A stretch of DNA of 64,000 nucleotides. Source: Clostridia bacterium UC5.1-2E3 (GTDB lineage Bacteria > Bacillota > Clostridia > Lachnospirales > Lachnospiraceae). Location of the stretch: positions 118,979 through 182,978 of the forward strand of contig BBZO01000003.1 of the NCBI GenBank assembly GCA_001304875.1, given 5' to 3'. The notes below the pieces were generated by a model. The model was not told where the DNA came from. It saw only the letters and a list, made by a program, of their open reading frames with translations, and ran no database searches. Below are positions 19,502 to 30,654 of this stretch, one piece after another. Made by a program: the position numbers and the translations under genes. The number at the start of each line of letters is the position of its first letter. Position 1 is the stretch's first letter.

Positions 19502-19532
19502 CGGCGCGGGAATCGCAACAATTCCCGCGCCG
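19502..19532. terminator. Convergent terminator between thiI and the HPr-like gene
   Basis: The 12-bp stem CGGCGCGGGAAT/ATTCCCGCGCCG has a seven-base loop, between genes that face each other. Confidence 0.8.
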
Positions 19533-19554
19533 AAATGTAACCCTAAAACCACAG

Positions 19555-19790
19555 TTAGACGATGTACGGAGCTAAGACGGTAAGAATACTTTCCACTTCG
19601 CTCTCTGTGTTGGCATGAATATTGAGATCGATGGGCTTGGAAAGATCCAGCTGAAAATGCCCATGATGGACTTCGCATCGATCACGTATCTTCCGGACAC
19701 CAGGTCGAAATCGACGTCAAACTTGGTCAGATCATTTACGAAGGATTTGACCTTGTCGATGGAGTTTAAGGAAATACGAACTGTTTTCAT
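19555..19790 (-). CDS. HPr-family phosphocarrier-like protein (frameshifted)
   Basis: The sequence MKTVRISLNSIDKVKSFVN, then DAKSIMGIFSLDLSKPIDL after repair, matches the short HPr-like proteins of Lachnospiraceae, with the SIMGIFSLDL helix-strand block typical of HPr. The phospho-accepting His15 region is replaced by serine/asparagine (RISLNSIDKV), so classical PTS phosphotransfer is doubtful. One base is missing near 19655. With it restored the protein ends normally in APYIV (about 78 residues). AAAGGAGG precedes the ATG. Confidence 0.75.
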
Positions 19791-19843
19791 AGCGTGAAAA
19801 CCTCCTTTACGTTTGCTTAGGGGCCAGGGGTCCGACTATTACA

Positions 19844-19872
19844 ATACTACAAATTTATCAAATAAAAGTCAA
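19844..19872 (-). promoter_or_regulatory. Sigma-A promoter of the HPr-like gene
   Basis: On the minus strand TTGACT and TAGTAT are spaced 17 bases apart, about 50 bases upstream of the ATG. Confidence 0.7.
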
Positions 19873-19907
19873 TAGCCAGAATGACGTTTTTACAGGAGAA
19901 AATAAAA

Positions 19908-21235
19908 ATGAGACGAGCCGCATTTCACACACTGGGATGTAAGGTAAATGCATACGAGACCGAGGCCATGGAGCAGCTTCTTGAGCAGGCGGGCTATGAG
20001 ATCGTCCCCTTTAAGGAGGGGGCGGACGCCTACATCATCAACACCTGCTCCGTCACCAACGTGGCCGACAAAAAGTCCCGGCAGATGATTCACCGGGCCA
20101 GGAAGTTAAATCCCGACGCAGTCGTGGTGGCTGTGGGCTGCTACGTGCAGGCCGCCGGGAGGAGCTTAAGGCCGACGGGACTATCGACTTAATAATTGGG
20201 AATAATAAGAAAAAGGACCTGGCCGTGCTTCTCGATCAGTTTTTGCCGACCGGGAGAAAAGGTCCGAGATCATAGATATCGGCCGGGAGACGGAGTATGA
20301 GCCGCTTCACGTGACGAAGATCGCCGAGCACACCCGGGCGTTTATCAAGGTGCAGGACGGGTGCAACCAGTTCTGCAGCTACTGCATCATCCCCTACACC
20401 AGAGGCGCATCCGCAGCCGTGAGCCGGAGGATGTGGCCGCGGAGGTGGAGGGCCTGGCGCGGGCGGGATACCGGGAGATCGTGCTGACCGGCATCCATCT
20501 AAGCTCCTACGGGCTGGATTTCGCAGAGGAGCGCCGGGTGGGGCTTCTGGGCTCATCGAACGGCTGCACGAAATCGACGGGATCGGGCGGATCCGTCTGG
20601 GATCCTTAGAGCCCCGGATTGTGACCAGGGAATTTGCGGAGCGGCTTGCGTCCATGGAGAAGGTGTGCCCCCATTTCCACCTGTCCTTACAGAGCGGGTG
20701 CGACGCCACCTTAAAGCGGATGAACCGCCATTACACCACGGCGGAATATCTGGAGCGGTGCGAACTTTTGCGGGAGGTTTTCGGCCATCCGGCTATTACC
20801 ACCGACGTCATCGTGGGATTCCCCGGCGAGACGGAGGAGGAGTTCGCACAGACGAGGGCGTTTCTCGAGCGAGTGCATTTCTACGAGATGCACGTGTTTA
20901 AATATTCCAGGCGGGCCGGCACCCGGGCGGCCGTGATGCCGGACCAGGTTCCGGAGCCGGTGAAGACCAGGCGGAGCGACGAGCTCCTTAAACTGGAGCG
21001 GGAGCTCTCGGCCTCCTACCGGGATTCATTCCTTGGAACCTGCGGGGAGATCCTTCTGGAGGAGGAGATCACTCTGGACGGGAAAACCTATATGACCGGC
21101 CACACGAAGGAGTACGTGCGGGCCGCCGTGGAAGGCTTTTCCGGAAGGAAAAATGAGCTGGTTTCCGGGCGGTTCACCGGCTATGCGGCTGACGGAATCC
21201 TCCTCATGGAGACGCTTCCGGAGAGCAAATTATAA
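19908..21235 (+). CDS. mtaB: tRNA t6A37 methylthiotransferase MtaB (several frameshifts)
   Basis: This radical SAM enzyme converts t6A37 to ms2t6A37 in tRNA. The N-terminal UPF0004 domain begins [15 protein letters not shown] and contains [15 protein letters not shown]. The radical SAM triad is in [16 protein letters not shown], followed by [32 protein letters not shown] and a TRAM-like C-terminus. Frames break near 20155, 20245, 20400 and 20550; each joins on adding one base. The start follows CAGGAGA. Repaired length is about 443 residues, normal. Confidence 0.92.
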
Positions 21236-21311
21236 TTTTAAGAAATATTTTCCTTGCCGAATGCAGGAATATGGAGTAAAATAAGAAAAGCAGTAAAAGG
21301 ACGTGAGAGAG

Positions 21312-21574
21312 ATGGGCGAGATCAAGAATACGCAATTTTCAAAGCCATACAGGAAGAGAACAAGCTGGAAGTGAGCGACATCCTGGAGCAGGTGTATGTC
21401 GCCCTGTGCGAGAAGGGGTACAATCCCATCAACCAGATCGTGGGCTACATTATGTCCGGGGACCCCACCTATATCACCAGCCACAAGAGCGCCAGAAGTC
21501 TGATTATGAAGGTAGAGCGTGACGAGATACTGGAAGAGCTGATGGCCGTTTACATCGAAGCGAAATTAAAGTAG
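21312..21574 (+). CDS. ireB: IreB family regulatory phosphoprotein (frameshifted)
   Basis: The segment [22 protein letters not shown] and the C-terminal [10 protein letters not shown] block identify the DUF965/IreB family, small phosphoproteins tied to Ser/Thr kinase signalling in Firmicutes. The natural start is MGEIKNTQF at 21312 (GAGAGAG upstream). One T is missing from the T-run near 21337, so the longer upstream reading is artificial. Repaired length is about 88 residues. The trio ireB-ruvX-DUF1292 is conserved order in Firmicutes. Confidence 0.9.
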
Positions 21575-21736
21575 GCCATGCATAGGGCCGGCAGTTTGCC
21601 GGCCTGTTTGGTTTGCCGGACATCGGGAGGAGAGTTCCGCGGACGGAACTCTTGTTTTATGACTGCATTTTGCTGTGCGCGGCACGGCGTGGGCAGCGGC
21701 AGACGTGGTGTGCGGCTTTTGACAGGAGGAGCGCGT

Positions 21737-22156
21737 ATGAGGATTCTTGGCCTGGACTATGGCTCTGTGACCGTGGGCGTGGCGGTGAGCGACGCGCTTA
21801 GGGTCACGGCACAGCCGCTTGAGACCATCACAAGAAAAGACGAGAACAAACTGCGGCAGACCTGCGCCCGCATCGAACAGCTGATTGCCGAGTACGAGGT
21901 GGAGTCCATCGTTTTAGGCTACCCGAAGAACATGAACGACTCCGTCGGCGAGAGAGCGAAGAAGACGGAAGAATTTAAGGCGATGCTGGAGAGACGGACA
22001 GGCCTCCCGGTCACGCTGTGGGACGAGAGGCTCACGACCGTGGCGGCGGAGCGCGTGCTCATGGAGAGCGGCGTCCGCAGGGAGAACCGCAAGGCGGTCA
22101 TCGACCAGGTGGCGGCGGCCCTTATACTGCAGGGATATCTGGATTCCCTTTCGTGA
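21737..22156 (+). CDS. ruvX: RuvX/YqgF family putative Holliday junction resolvase
   Basis: This RNase H-fold nuclease opens with [17 protein letters not shown], carrying the first catalytic Asp, and also has [13 protein letters not shown] and [15 protein letters not shown]. Length is 139 residues, normal. The ATG lies after AGGAGG; an upstream in-frame extension has no family match. It acts in recombination and rRNA processing according to studies of the family. Confidence 0.93.
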   Translation: MRILGLDYGSVTVGVAVSDALRVTAQPLETITRKDENKLRQTCARIEQLIAEYEVESIVLGYPKNMNDSVGERAKKTEEFKAMLERRTGLPVTLWDERLTTVAAERVLMESGVRRENRKAVIDQVAAALILQGYLDSLS

Positions 22157-22172
22157 CAGTTTAGGAGTAGAT

Positions 22173-22448
22173 ATGGATAACAACGAGAAAAAGATAACAC
22201 TGATGACAGACGACAATGAGCCGGTGGATTTCTACGTGGTCGAGGAGACGAAGATCAACGGCATGAACTACCTGCTCGTGACGGATGCAAAGGAAGGCGA
22301 TGGGGAGTGTTACATCCTGAAGGATTTATCGAAGCCGGAGGATGCGGACGCTCTTTATGAGTTTGTGGAGAACGACGCGGAGATCGACTATCTGTTCAAG
22401 ATCTTTACCGAGCTCTTGGACGACGCGGACGTGGGACTGGAAAAATAA
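22173..22448 (+). CDS. yrzB: DUF1292 protein (YrzB family)
   Basis: This small acidic protein of 91 residues has the pattern VDFYVVEETKINGMNYLLVTD and YILKDLS typical of DUF1292, and lies in the conserved place after ruvX. The function is unknown. The frame is intact. Confidence 0.88.
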   Translation: MDNNEKKITLMTDDNEPVDFYVVEETKINGMNYLLVTDAKEGDGECYILKDLSKPEDADALYEFVENDAEIDYLFKIFTELLDDADVGLEK

Positions 22449-22474
22449 TTTACATTTTATCGGAGGTGCAATAT

Positions 22475-24588
22475 TTGAGGAAAGAGAATGAGAATGCGGC
22501 GGAGACCGCAGCAAAGAATACAGGAAAAAGAGGCTTAGGCAGAGGCCAGGCGAAGAAAGAAAACGCCGCTAAGGAAGGCGCAAAGAAGGAAAATGCCGGT
22601 AAGAACGGCGCGAAGAAGGAGACCGCCGACAAGGAAGGCGGCAGAAAGAACGGCACAAAGAAGGAAGGCTCCCGCAGGAGAGGCGCGAAGAAGGAAGAGA
22701 CCGTGAACGAGAGCGCAGCGGCGGAGACCGTATCCAGAAAGGAAGGCGGCGCGAAAAAGGAGACCGCAAAGAAGGAAGGCGCGAAGAAGGAGGGATCCCG
22801 CAGAGGCGGTTCCCGGCGCACGAAGACCATCAAGACGGAGCCGGAGGCATTTTTAGAGGTTCTGGAGTCCGCGGCAGCCACGGCGGCCACGGTGCTGACT
22901 AAGGGAAAAGGCCGCAAAAAGCAGGCGGACAACAGCAAAAAAGTAAAGATCATCCCCTTAGGCGGCCTTGAGCAGATCGGTATGAATATCACCGCCTTCG
23001 AGTACGACGACAGCATCATCGTGGTGGACTGCGGTCTGGCATTCCCCAGCGACGACATGCTGGGCATCGACCTGGTGATCCCGGACGTGACCTACTTAAA
23101 GAACAACATCGACAAGGTCAAGGGCTTTGTGATCACCCACGGCCACGAGGACCACATCGGGGCCCTGCCCTATGTGCTGAAGGAGATTAACGTGCCCGTT
23201 TACGGCACGAAGCTGACCATCGCGCTCATCGAGCACAAGCTGGAAGAGCACAACATGATGAAGAGCACAAAGAGAAAGGTGGTAAAGCACGGACAGACCG
23301 TAAACCTGGGCTGCTTCCGCGTGGAGTTTATAAAGACCAACCACAGTATCGCCGACGCGTCGGCGCTGGCCATCTTCTCACCGGCGGGCGTGATTCTGCA
23401 CACCGGAGACTTTAAGATCGACTACACGCCGGTATTCGGCGACACCGCCGACCTGCAGAGGTTTGCGGAGCTTGGAAAGAAGGGCGTGCTGGCCTCATGT
23501 GCGACAGCACCAACGCCATCCGCCAGGGCTTCACCATGTCGGAGAAGACCGTGGGACGCCGGTTTGACGCCATCTTCGCGGAGCACAGGAACAACCGCAT
23601 CATTGTGGCCACCTTCGCGTCCAACGTGGACCGCGTGCAGCAGGTGGTGAACTCCGCCTACAAGTACGGCCGCAAGGTCGTGGTGGAGGGCCGCAGCATG
23701 GTCAATGTCATCGGCATTGCCAGCGAGCTGGGCTACATCAAGATCCCGGAGGGGACATTAATCGACATCGACCAGCTTAAGAACTACAGGGACGAGGACA
23801 CGGTGTTAATCACCACGGGAAGCCAGGGCGAGTCCATGGCGGCCCTGTCCAGAATGGCGTCCTCCATGCACCGGAAGGTTTCCATCAAGCCCAGCGACGT
23901 CATCGTCATGAGCTCCAGCCCCATCCCCGGCAACGAGAAGTCGGTGGCCAGGGTCATCAACGAGCTGTCCCAGAAGGGCGCCGAGGTCATTTTCGAGGAC
24001 ACCCACGTGTCGGGACATGCCTGCCAGGAGGAGATCAAGTTAATCTACTCCCTGGTGCACCCGAAGTTCGCGCTGCCGGTGCACGGCGAGTACCGCCATC
24101 TGACGGCGCAGGCCGGACTGGCGGAGAAGATGGGCATTCCGAAGGAGAACATCGTCATCATGTCCTCCGGCGACGTGGTGGAGATCGGGGAAAATTCCTG
24201 CCAGATCGTGGATCACGTGCAGAACGGAGGCATCCTGGTGGACGGCCTCGGAGTGGGCGATGTGGGAAATATCGTCCTGCGCGACCGTCAGAACCTGGCC
24301 CAGAACGGCATCATCATCGTGGTGCTGTCCCTGGAGAAGTACACGAACCAGCTTCTCGCAGGTCCGGATATCGTCTCCCGCGGCTTCGTCTATGTCAGGG
24401 AGTCGGAGGATCTGATGGATGAGGCCCAGGTCGTGGTGGACGCAGCCGTCCAGGACTGCCTGCGCCGCCATGTGAGCGACTGGGGCAAGATCAAGACGAT
24501 TATCAAGGACAGCTTAAGCGACTTCCTCTGGAAGAAGATGAAGCGCAGCCCCATGATTCTGCCGATTATTATGGAAGTTGAACCGTAA
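22475..24588 (+). CDS. rnjA: Ribonuclease J with long Lys/Ala-rich N-terminal tail (one frameshift)
   Basis: RNase J is a 5'-3' exo- and endoribonuclease central to mRNA turnover. The metallo-beta-lactamase site is THGHEDHIGALPYVL, with HTGDFKIDYTP and the beta-CASP block ATFASNVDRVQQVV. The first 150 residues are a low-complexity tail built from repeats like AKKEGAKKE, strongly basic, absent from Bacillus RNase J. The frame breaks near 23495 (one G missing before LMCDSTNA). TTG at 22475 is chosen over GTG at 22466 because GGAGG ends at 22466. Its downstream neighbours are mltG-like, trmR and trhP. Confidence 0.93.
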
Positions 24589-24604
24589 AAAAGGGTGATG
24601 AGAT

Positions 24605-25000
24605 ATGAGCCACAGGACGAGAGAGATTAACCGCATCACGACGACCATCATAACTGTTTCGCTGAAGCTTATTATCTTCGCGCTGGTTCTGCTGATCCTC
24701 TATCAGGGAGCCACGAGAGGCTACGCCTTCGGGCACGAGGTGTTCGCACCGACGCCCGTATCGCCGGAGCCCGGCGTGGAGATTTCCGTGGAAATCCCGG
24801 AGGGAGCGGACGTCTCCGAGGCCGCCGGCATTCTCAAGGAGGCGGGCCTCATTGAGGACACTCTGATTTTTCAGCTGCAGGCGTGGTTCTACGAGTACGA
24901 GATTTATCCGGGTTCCTACACCTTTTCCACCGCCATGGATTCCATGGAGATGCTTCAGATGTTAAATGAGGAGCCGAAGGAGACAAGCGAGGAGTCATGA
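24605..25000 (+). CDS. Short MltG/YceG-like membrane protein
   Basis: The 131 residues contain one N-terminal membrane helix (about 18-38) and a LysM-like module (ISVEIPEGADVSEAAGILKEAGLI) that matches the start of endolytic transglycosylase MltG. The catalytic domain with its Glu is absent, so the protein cannot be a full MltG. Short forms like this are common in Lachnospiraceae at the yrrL position ahead of trmR. Its stop overlaps the next start. Confidence 0.72.
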   Translation: MSHRTREINRITTTIITVSLKLIIFALVLLILYQGATRGYAFGHEVFAPTPVSPEPGVEISVEIPEGADVSEAAGILKEAGLIEDTLIFQLQAWFYEYEIYPGSYTFSTAMDSMEMLQMLNEEPKETSEES

Positions 25001-25638
25001 TAGTAAACGACAGGATAACGGCCTATATCAATTCCCTGGATATGGGAAACGGGGAGCTTTTAGACGCCATCGCCCGCGGGGCGAGGCAGGACGGGATCCC
25101 CGTCATAAAGAAGGAGACGGAGAGCCTCTTAAAGACACTGGTGGCCGCCAGACAGCCGGAGACGATTCTCGAGGTTGGCACGGCGGTGGGCTACTCTGCG
25201 CTCCTCATGAGCCGGGTGATGCCGGAACACTGCCATATCACCACCATCGAAAAATATGAGAAACGTATCCCTGTTGCGAGGGAGAATTTTAGGAGAGCCG
25301 GACAGGAGGGGAGAATCACCCTCCTAAAAGGGGATGCGGAGCAGATCCTCCCGTCCCTTCGCGGCTCTTTTGATTTTATATTCATGGATGCGGCCAAGGG
25401 ACAGTACATTCACTGGCTGCCCTGGCTTCTGCGTCTGATGCGGCCGGGGGCGGTGCTGGTCTCCGACAACGTGCTGCAGGAGGGGGACATCATCGAGTCC
25501 CGCTACGCGGTGGAGCGCAGAAACCGCACCATACACAGCCGGATGCGGGAGTATTTATATACGCTGAAACACATGGACGAGCTGGAGACCGCCATCCTCC
25601 CCATCGGGGACGGGGTGGCCGTCAGCACCCGGCGATAA
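24997..25638 (+). CDS. trmR: tRNA 5-hydroxyuridine methyltransferase TrmR (O-methyltransferase family 3)
   Basis: This SAM enzyme methylates 5-hydroxyuridine at tRNA position 34 to 5-methoxyuridine in Bacillus. It has the SAM site ILEVGTAVGYSALLMSR, the metal-site FIFMDAAKGQYIHWLP and SDNVLQEGDI. Length is 213 residues, normal. It overlaps the MltG-like gene by four bases and precedes the U32 peptidase trhP, which makes its substrate, mirroring yrrL-yrrM-yrrO. Confidence 0.88.
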   Translation: MIVNDRITAYINSLDMGNGELLDAIARGARQDGIPVIKKETESLLKTLVAARQPETILEVGTAVGYSALLMSRVMPEHCHITTIEKYEKRIPVARENFRRAGQEGRITLLKGDAEQILPSLRGSFDFIFMDAAKGQYIHWLPWLLRLMRPGAVLVSDNVLQEGDIIESRYAVERRNRTIHSRMREYLYTLKHMDELETAILPIGDGVAVSTRR

Positions 25639-25655
25639 ACGAGGAGAGTACAGAT

Positions 25656-26877
25656 ATGAGAAAACCGGAGCTTTTGATCCCGGCGGGCAGCCTGGACGTG
25701 TTAAAGACGGCGGTCATCTACGGAGCGGACGCGGTCTATCTGGGCGGCGAGGCCTTCGGCCTCCGGGCCAAGGCGAAGAATTTCACAAACGAGGAGATTA
25801 AGGAGGGGATCGCCTTCGCCCACGAGAGGGGCGTGAAGGTCTACATCACCGCCAACATCCTGGCCCACAACCGGGACCTGGCGGGCGTGGAGGAGTATTT
25901 CGAGGAGCTTAAGGACATACAGCCGACGCCCTCATCATCTCCGATCCCGGCGTGTTCGCCATCGCAAGGCGGGTGCTGCCCCAGATGGAGCTTCACATCA
26001 GCACCCAGGCCAACAACACCAATTACGGTACCTACCTGTTCTGGTACGGGCTGGGGGCGAAGCGTGTGGTCTCCGCCAGGGAGCTCTCCCTGGAGGAGAT
26101 TAAGGAGATCCGGGCCCACATTCCGGAGGACATGGAGATCGAGAGCTTCATCACGGGGCCATGTGCATTTCCTACTCCGGGCGGTGCCTTTTGAGCAACT
26201 ATTTCACGGGCCGGGACGCCAACCAGGGCGCCTGCACCCACCCCTGCCGCTGGAAGTACGCGGTGGTGGAGGAGACCAGGCCCGGCGAGTACATGCCGGT
26301 CTATGAGAACGACCGGGGGACATTTATCTTCAACTCCAAGGATCTCTGCATGATCGGGCATGTGCCGGAGATGATCGAGGCGGGCATCGACAGCTTCAAG
26401 ATCGAGGGGCGCATGAAGACGGCCCTCTACGTGGCCACCGTGGCCAGAACGTACCGCAGGGCCATCGACGACTATTTAAAGAGCCCGGAGGAGTACAGGA
26501 AAAATCTGGAGTGGTACAGGGAAGAGATCGGAAAGTGCACCTACCGGGAGTTCACCACCGGCTTCTATTTCGGGAAACCGGATGCGGATACGCAGATCTA
26601 CGACGCCAGCACCTATGTGAAGAACTACACGTATCTGGGAACCGTGGAGGCTGTGGACGGGCGCGGTTTTGTGAAGATCGAGCAGAAAAATAAGTTCACC
26701 GCCGGCCAGGTGCTGGAGGTGATGAAGCCCGACGGGCGGAATGTTCCGGCCAGGGTGGAGGCCATCTACGACGAGGAGGGCGTTTCCGTGGACAGCGCGC
26801 CGCATCCGAAGCAGATTCTCTATGTGGATCTGGGCGGGGCGGCCGACGTACACGATATTTTGAGGATAAAGCTATGA
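25656..26877 (+). CDS. trhP: Peptidase U32 family tRNA hydroxylation protein TrhP (two frameshifts)
   Basis: Family members hydroxylate U34 of tRNA, using prephenate-derived chemistry. It begins PELLIPAGSLDVLKTAVIYGADAVYLGG and carries the U32 signature (EGRMKTALYVATV) and the four-Cys region (MCISYSGRCLLSNYF, GACTHPCRW). Frames break near 25917 and 26163, each one missing base. Repaired length is about 408 residues. Its stop overlaps the next gene (ATGA). Adjacency to trmR supports this role over a peptidase. Confidence 0.88.
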
Positions 26878-27681
26878 TGGTGATATTCTGCAGCTCTGCG
26901 CTGTTCTGTCTGATCTATTATGTCATAATCATCTGCTACTCGGGCATCGGCACGTCATTTTCAGCTATCTGGCTGGTGATCGCCGGCGTCATGGGCTTTG
27001 CGGCGCTGTTTTACAGGTTTTACTTAAGCCACAGGCACCGGATCCCTCTCTGGGTGCCGGTGTCTCTCGTGACGGTTCTGGGCGCTTTCGCGGCCGTGTT
27101 CGCGGTGGTGGAGATTCTGATCGGCGTGGGGATGCTTCGGGCCACCCGGCAGAGCATGGACTACGTCATCGTCCTGGGCGCTCAGGTGAGGGGGACGGAG
27201 TTAAGCTCCTCCCTGGAACGGCGGCTGGAGCGGGTCTTAAGCTACGCGGATCAGAGCCCCAACACGGTGTTTGTCCTCTCCGGAGGGCAGGGAAAGGGCG
27301 AGGAGATCAGCGAGGCCAGGGCCATGTACGAGTATCTCCACTACAACGGGGTTCCCGACAGCCAGCTTCTCTTGGAGCAGGCGTCCACAAACACTGTGGA
27401 GAACATAAGAAACAGCGCCAGGATCATCGAGAGCCAGGAGGCCTGGAAGGCCATCATCGGCCACCAGTATTTAAGCGACGCCTACAAGGAGCGGGCGGAC
27501 CAGATCCAGATCGGCGTGCTGACCAGCAATTTCCATGTGTACCGGGCGCGGGCCATCGCGAGAAAGCAGGGACTTTCCAATGTCCACGGCATCGCCGCGG
27601 GCTCGGATCCCGTGCTTTTCCTGCACCTGTGCGTGCGGGAGCTTTGCCATACTAAAAGATAAATTTATGGGCAATATGTAA
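26874..27681 (+). CDS. YdcF/SanA family membrane protein (DUF218; frameshift near end)
   Basis: Three N-terminal membrane helices (residues 1-25, 28-50, 62-95) are followed by a DUF218 domain (DYVIVLGAQVRG, FVLSGGQGKGEEISEA, TSNFHVYRARAIA). The family is linked to cell-envelope integrity; no enzyme activity is settled. One base is missing near 27642; with it the C-terminus reads FAILKDKFMGNM, as in relatives. It is coupled to trhP by a four-base overlap. Confidence 0.82.
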
Positions 27682-27711
27682 ATGAGACTGAAAGTGAGAG
27701 AGGAATCATCC

Positions 27712-30637
27712 ATGATAGAAGCGCTTAGAGGCCTTCCGGCCTATGAGATCATTGAGACAAGCAAGGTGAAGGAACTGAGGTCCCTGTCCGTCCTCATGCG
27801 CCACAAAAAGACCGGCGCGAAGCTGTTCCTTCTCTCCAACGACGACGAGAACAAGGTGTTTTATATCGGGTTTAAGACCCCGCCGAAGGACAGCACCGGC
27901 GTGGCCCACATTCTGGAGCACTCCGTGCTCTGCGGCTCGGAGAAGTTTCCGGTGAAGGATCCGTTCGTGGAGCTGGTGAAGGCTCCTTAAACACGTTTTT
28001 AAACGCCATGACATACCCGGACAAGACTGTCTACCCGGTGGCCAGCTTAAACGACACCGATTTCCAGAATCTGATGGACGTCTACATGGACGCGGTCTTC
28101 AACCCCAACATTTACCGGGAGAAGAAGATTTTCATGCAGGAGGGCTGGCACTACGAGCTGGAGGATAAAGACGCGCCGCTGGCCATAAACGGCGTGGTCT
28201 ACAACGAGATGAAGGGCGTGTTCTCCTCCCCGGAGAGCGTGCTGGACCGCTACACCCGGACGGTTTTATTTCCGGACAACTGCTACGGAAACGAGTCCGG
28301 CGGCGACCCGGACTACATTCCCGATTTGAGCTACGAGGAGTTTTTAAACTTCCACAAAACCTACTACCACCCGTCCAACAGCTACATCTATCTCTACGGC
28401 GACATGGACATGGCGGAGAAGCTCACCTGGCTGGACCGGGAGTATTTAAGCAAATACGACTGCCAGGAGGTGGACTCGGAAATCCTTTTGCAGAAACCCT
28501 TCTCCGAGCCGGCAAACCGTGAGATTTTCTACTCACTCTCCGGCGGGGAGTCCGAGGAGGACGCCACCTACCTCTCCGTGAACACCGTGGCTGGCGATGG
28601 GCTGGACGGGAAACACTATATCGCGTTCCAGGTATTGGAGTACGCCCTTTTGGATGCGCCGGGAGCGGCCTTAAAGCAGGCCATGACCGACGCCGGCATC
28701 GGGCAGGATCTTTTAGGCGGCTACGAGAACGGCATTTTACAGCCCTATTTCTCCGTGATCGCCAAGAACGCCAACAAGGAGCAGTTAGGAGAGTTTCTGG
28801 CGGTGGTGAAGGGGACGCTCAGAAAGCTGGCGGACCAGGGCATCGACCGGAAGATGCTTCTCGCCGGCATCAACTACTACGAGTTCCGCTACCGGGAGGC
28901 AGACTTCGGCGGCGCTCCCAAGGGGCTGATGTACGGGCTGCAGTCCCTGGACAGCTGGCTCTACGGCGGCGATCCGCTGACCCATTTAGAGTACGAGAAG
29001 GTGTTCGAGGAGCTTAAGAAGGGTGTGGACGAGGGATATTTTGAGTCCCTTCTGCGAGATCTCTTACTGGACAACCCCTTCGAGGCCGTGATCACCGTGA
29101 GCCCCAGAAAGAACCTGACCGCCGAGAACGAGGCGGCGCTGGCGAAGAAGCTTTCGGAGTATAAGGCATCCTTAAGCGAGGAGCAGCTGGCGGAGCTTGT
29201 GAAGCAGACGAGAGAGTTAAAGGAGTACCAGGAGATCCCGTCCCCGAAGGAGGACCTTTTAAAGATTCCGCTGCTCTCCCGCGGGGATATAAGCCGTGAG
29301 GCGGAGGCCCCTGTCTGGGAGGAGAAGGACGTGGACGGCGTGAAGGTGATCCACCACGATCTCCCCACCTCCGGCATCGGATATCTGAAGCTCCTTTTTG
29401 ACACCGGCCGGGTGGCCGTGGAGGATCTTCCCTATGTGGGGCTCTTAAAGGCGATCCTGGGCCTGGTGAACACAGAGAACTACAGCTACAGCGATCTGAG
29501 CAGCGAGATTAATTTAAACAGCGGCGGCATCAGCTTCAACGTGACCAGCTACGTGGATCTGGCGAAGGAGGGCGCGTTCAAGGGCTATTTCGTGGCCAAC
29601 GCCAAGGTGCTTTACGATAAAATCGATTTTGGCTTTTCCATGATCGGGGAGATGCTTAACCACTCCATTCTGACCGACGAAAAGCGGCTTCGGGAGGTGC
29701 TGGCCGAGACGAAGTCCCGGTCCCAGATGAAGCTAAACCAGGGTTCCCACTCGGCGGCGGTGGCCAGGGCCACCTCCTACTTCTCCGGCTCGTCTTATTT
29801 TAACGACATGACCGGGGGCATCGGGTTCTATCAGTTCCTGGAGCAGGCGGTGAAGGAGGCCGAGACGGACTGCGCATCTCTCATCGGCAGGCTGAAACGT
29901 GTGGCGGAGGCGCTGTTTGCGGCGGACAACCTGCTTGTGAGCTACACCGCCGATCAGGACGGATTTGAGAAAATGAAGCCGGCCCTTGCCCGCTTTGCGA
30001 AAAGCCTCCGGGCGCAGGGCGGCGTCCCGCGTAAGTTTGCGTTCCCCGCGGGCAACCGCAACGAGGGATTTATGACCTCCTCCCAGGTGAACTACGTGGC
30101 CCGCTGCGGCAGCTTCCTGCCGGCGGGGCTTTCCTACCACGGGGCCTTAAAGATTTTAAAGGTGATTTTAAGCTACGACTATCTCTGGATCCAGGTGCGC
30201 GTCAAGGGAGGCGCCTACGGCGTGATGAGCGGGATCGGCCGCTCCGGCGAGGGCTATTTCGTGTCCTACCGCGACCCGAACCTGCGGGAAACCAATACGG
30301 TGTATGAGAACATTGTGGAGTATCTGGAGAATTTTGACGCCGACGAGAGGGACATGACCAAGTACGTCATCGGAACCATCAGCGACCTGGATGCGCCGCT
30401 GACGCCCAGCCTCAAGGCTCCCGCGGCCTTTCCGCCTATCTCTCCGGCGTCACCGCCGGAATGCTTGCCGAGGAGAGGGAGCAGGTGCTGGACGCCACCC
30501 CGGCGGACATCCGCGCCCTGGCGCCCATCGTGAAGGCGGTGCTGGACACGGGAAGCCTCTGCGTCATCGGAAACGAGGATAAGGTGCGGGCCGAGAGCGG
30601 TCTCTTCGGCGAGGTAAAGAACCTTTTTAACAATTAA
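27712..30637 (+). CDS. M16C zinc metalloprotease, presequence-protease type (two frameshifts)
   Basis: This insulinase-family enzyme, probably cytosolic, degrades peptides. The inverted zinc motif HxxEH is in HILEHSVLCGSEKFPVKDPF, with the distal zinc-ligand region EMKGVFSSPE. The four-domain M16C layout gives about 975 residues, as in PreP relatives. Frames break near 27984 (KG-SLNTFLNAMTYPDKT) and near 30413 (LTPSLKG-SRGLSAYLSG), each a missing G. The start follows GAGAGGA. Confidence 0.9.
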
Positions 30638-30654
30638 AAGACAAAGGAGAAACC

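Noticed and set aside
22466..22468. GTG as RNase J start
   Set aside because: This GTG overlaps the GGAGG ribosome site, which instead fits the TTG at 22475.
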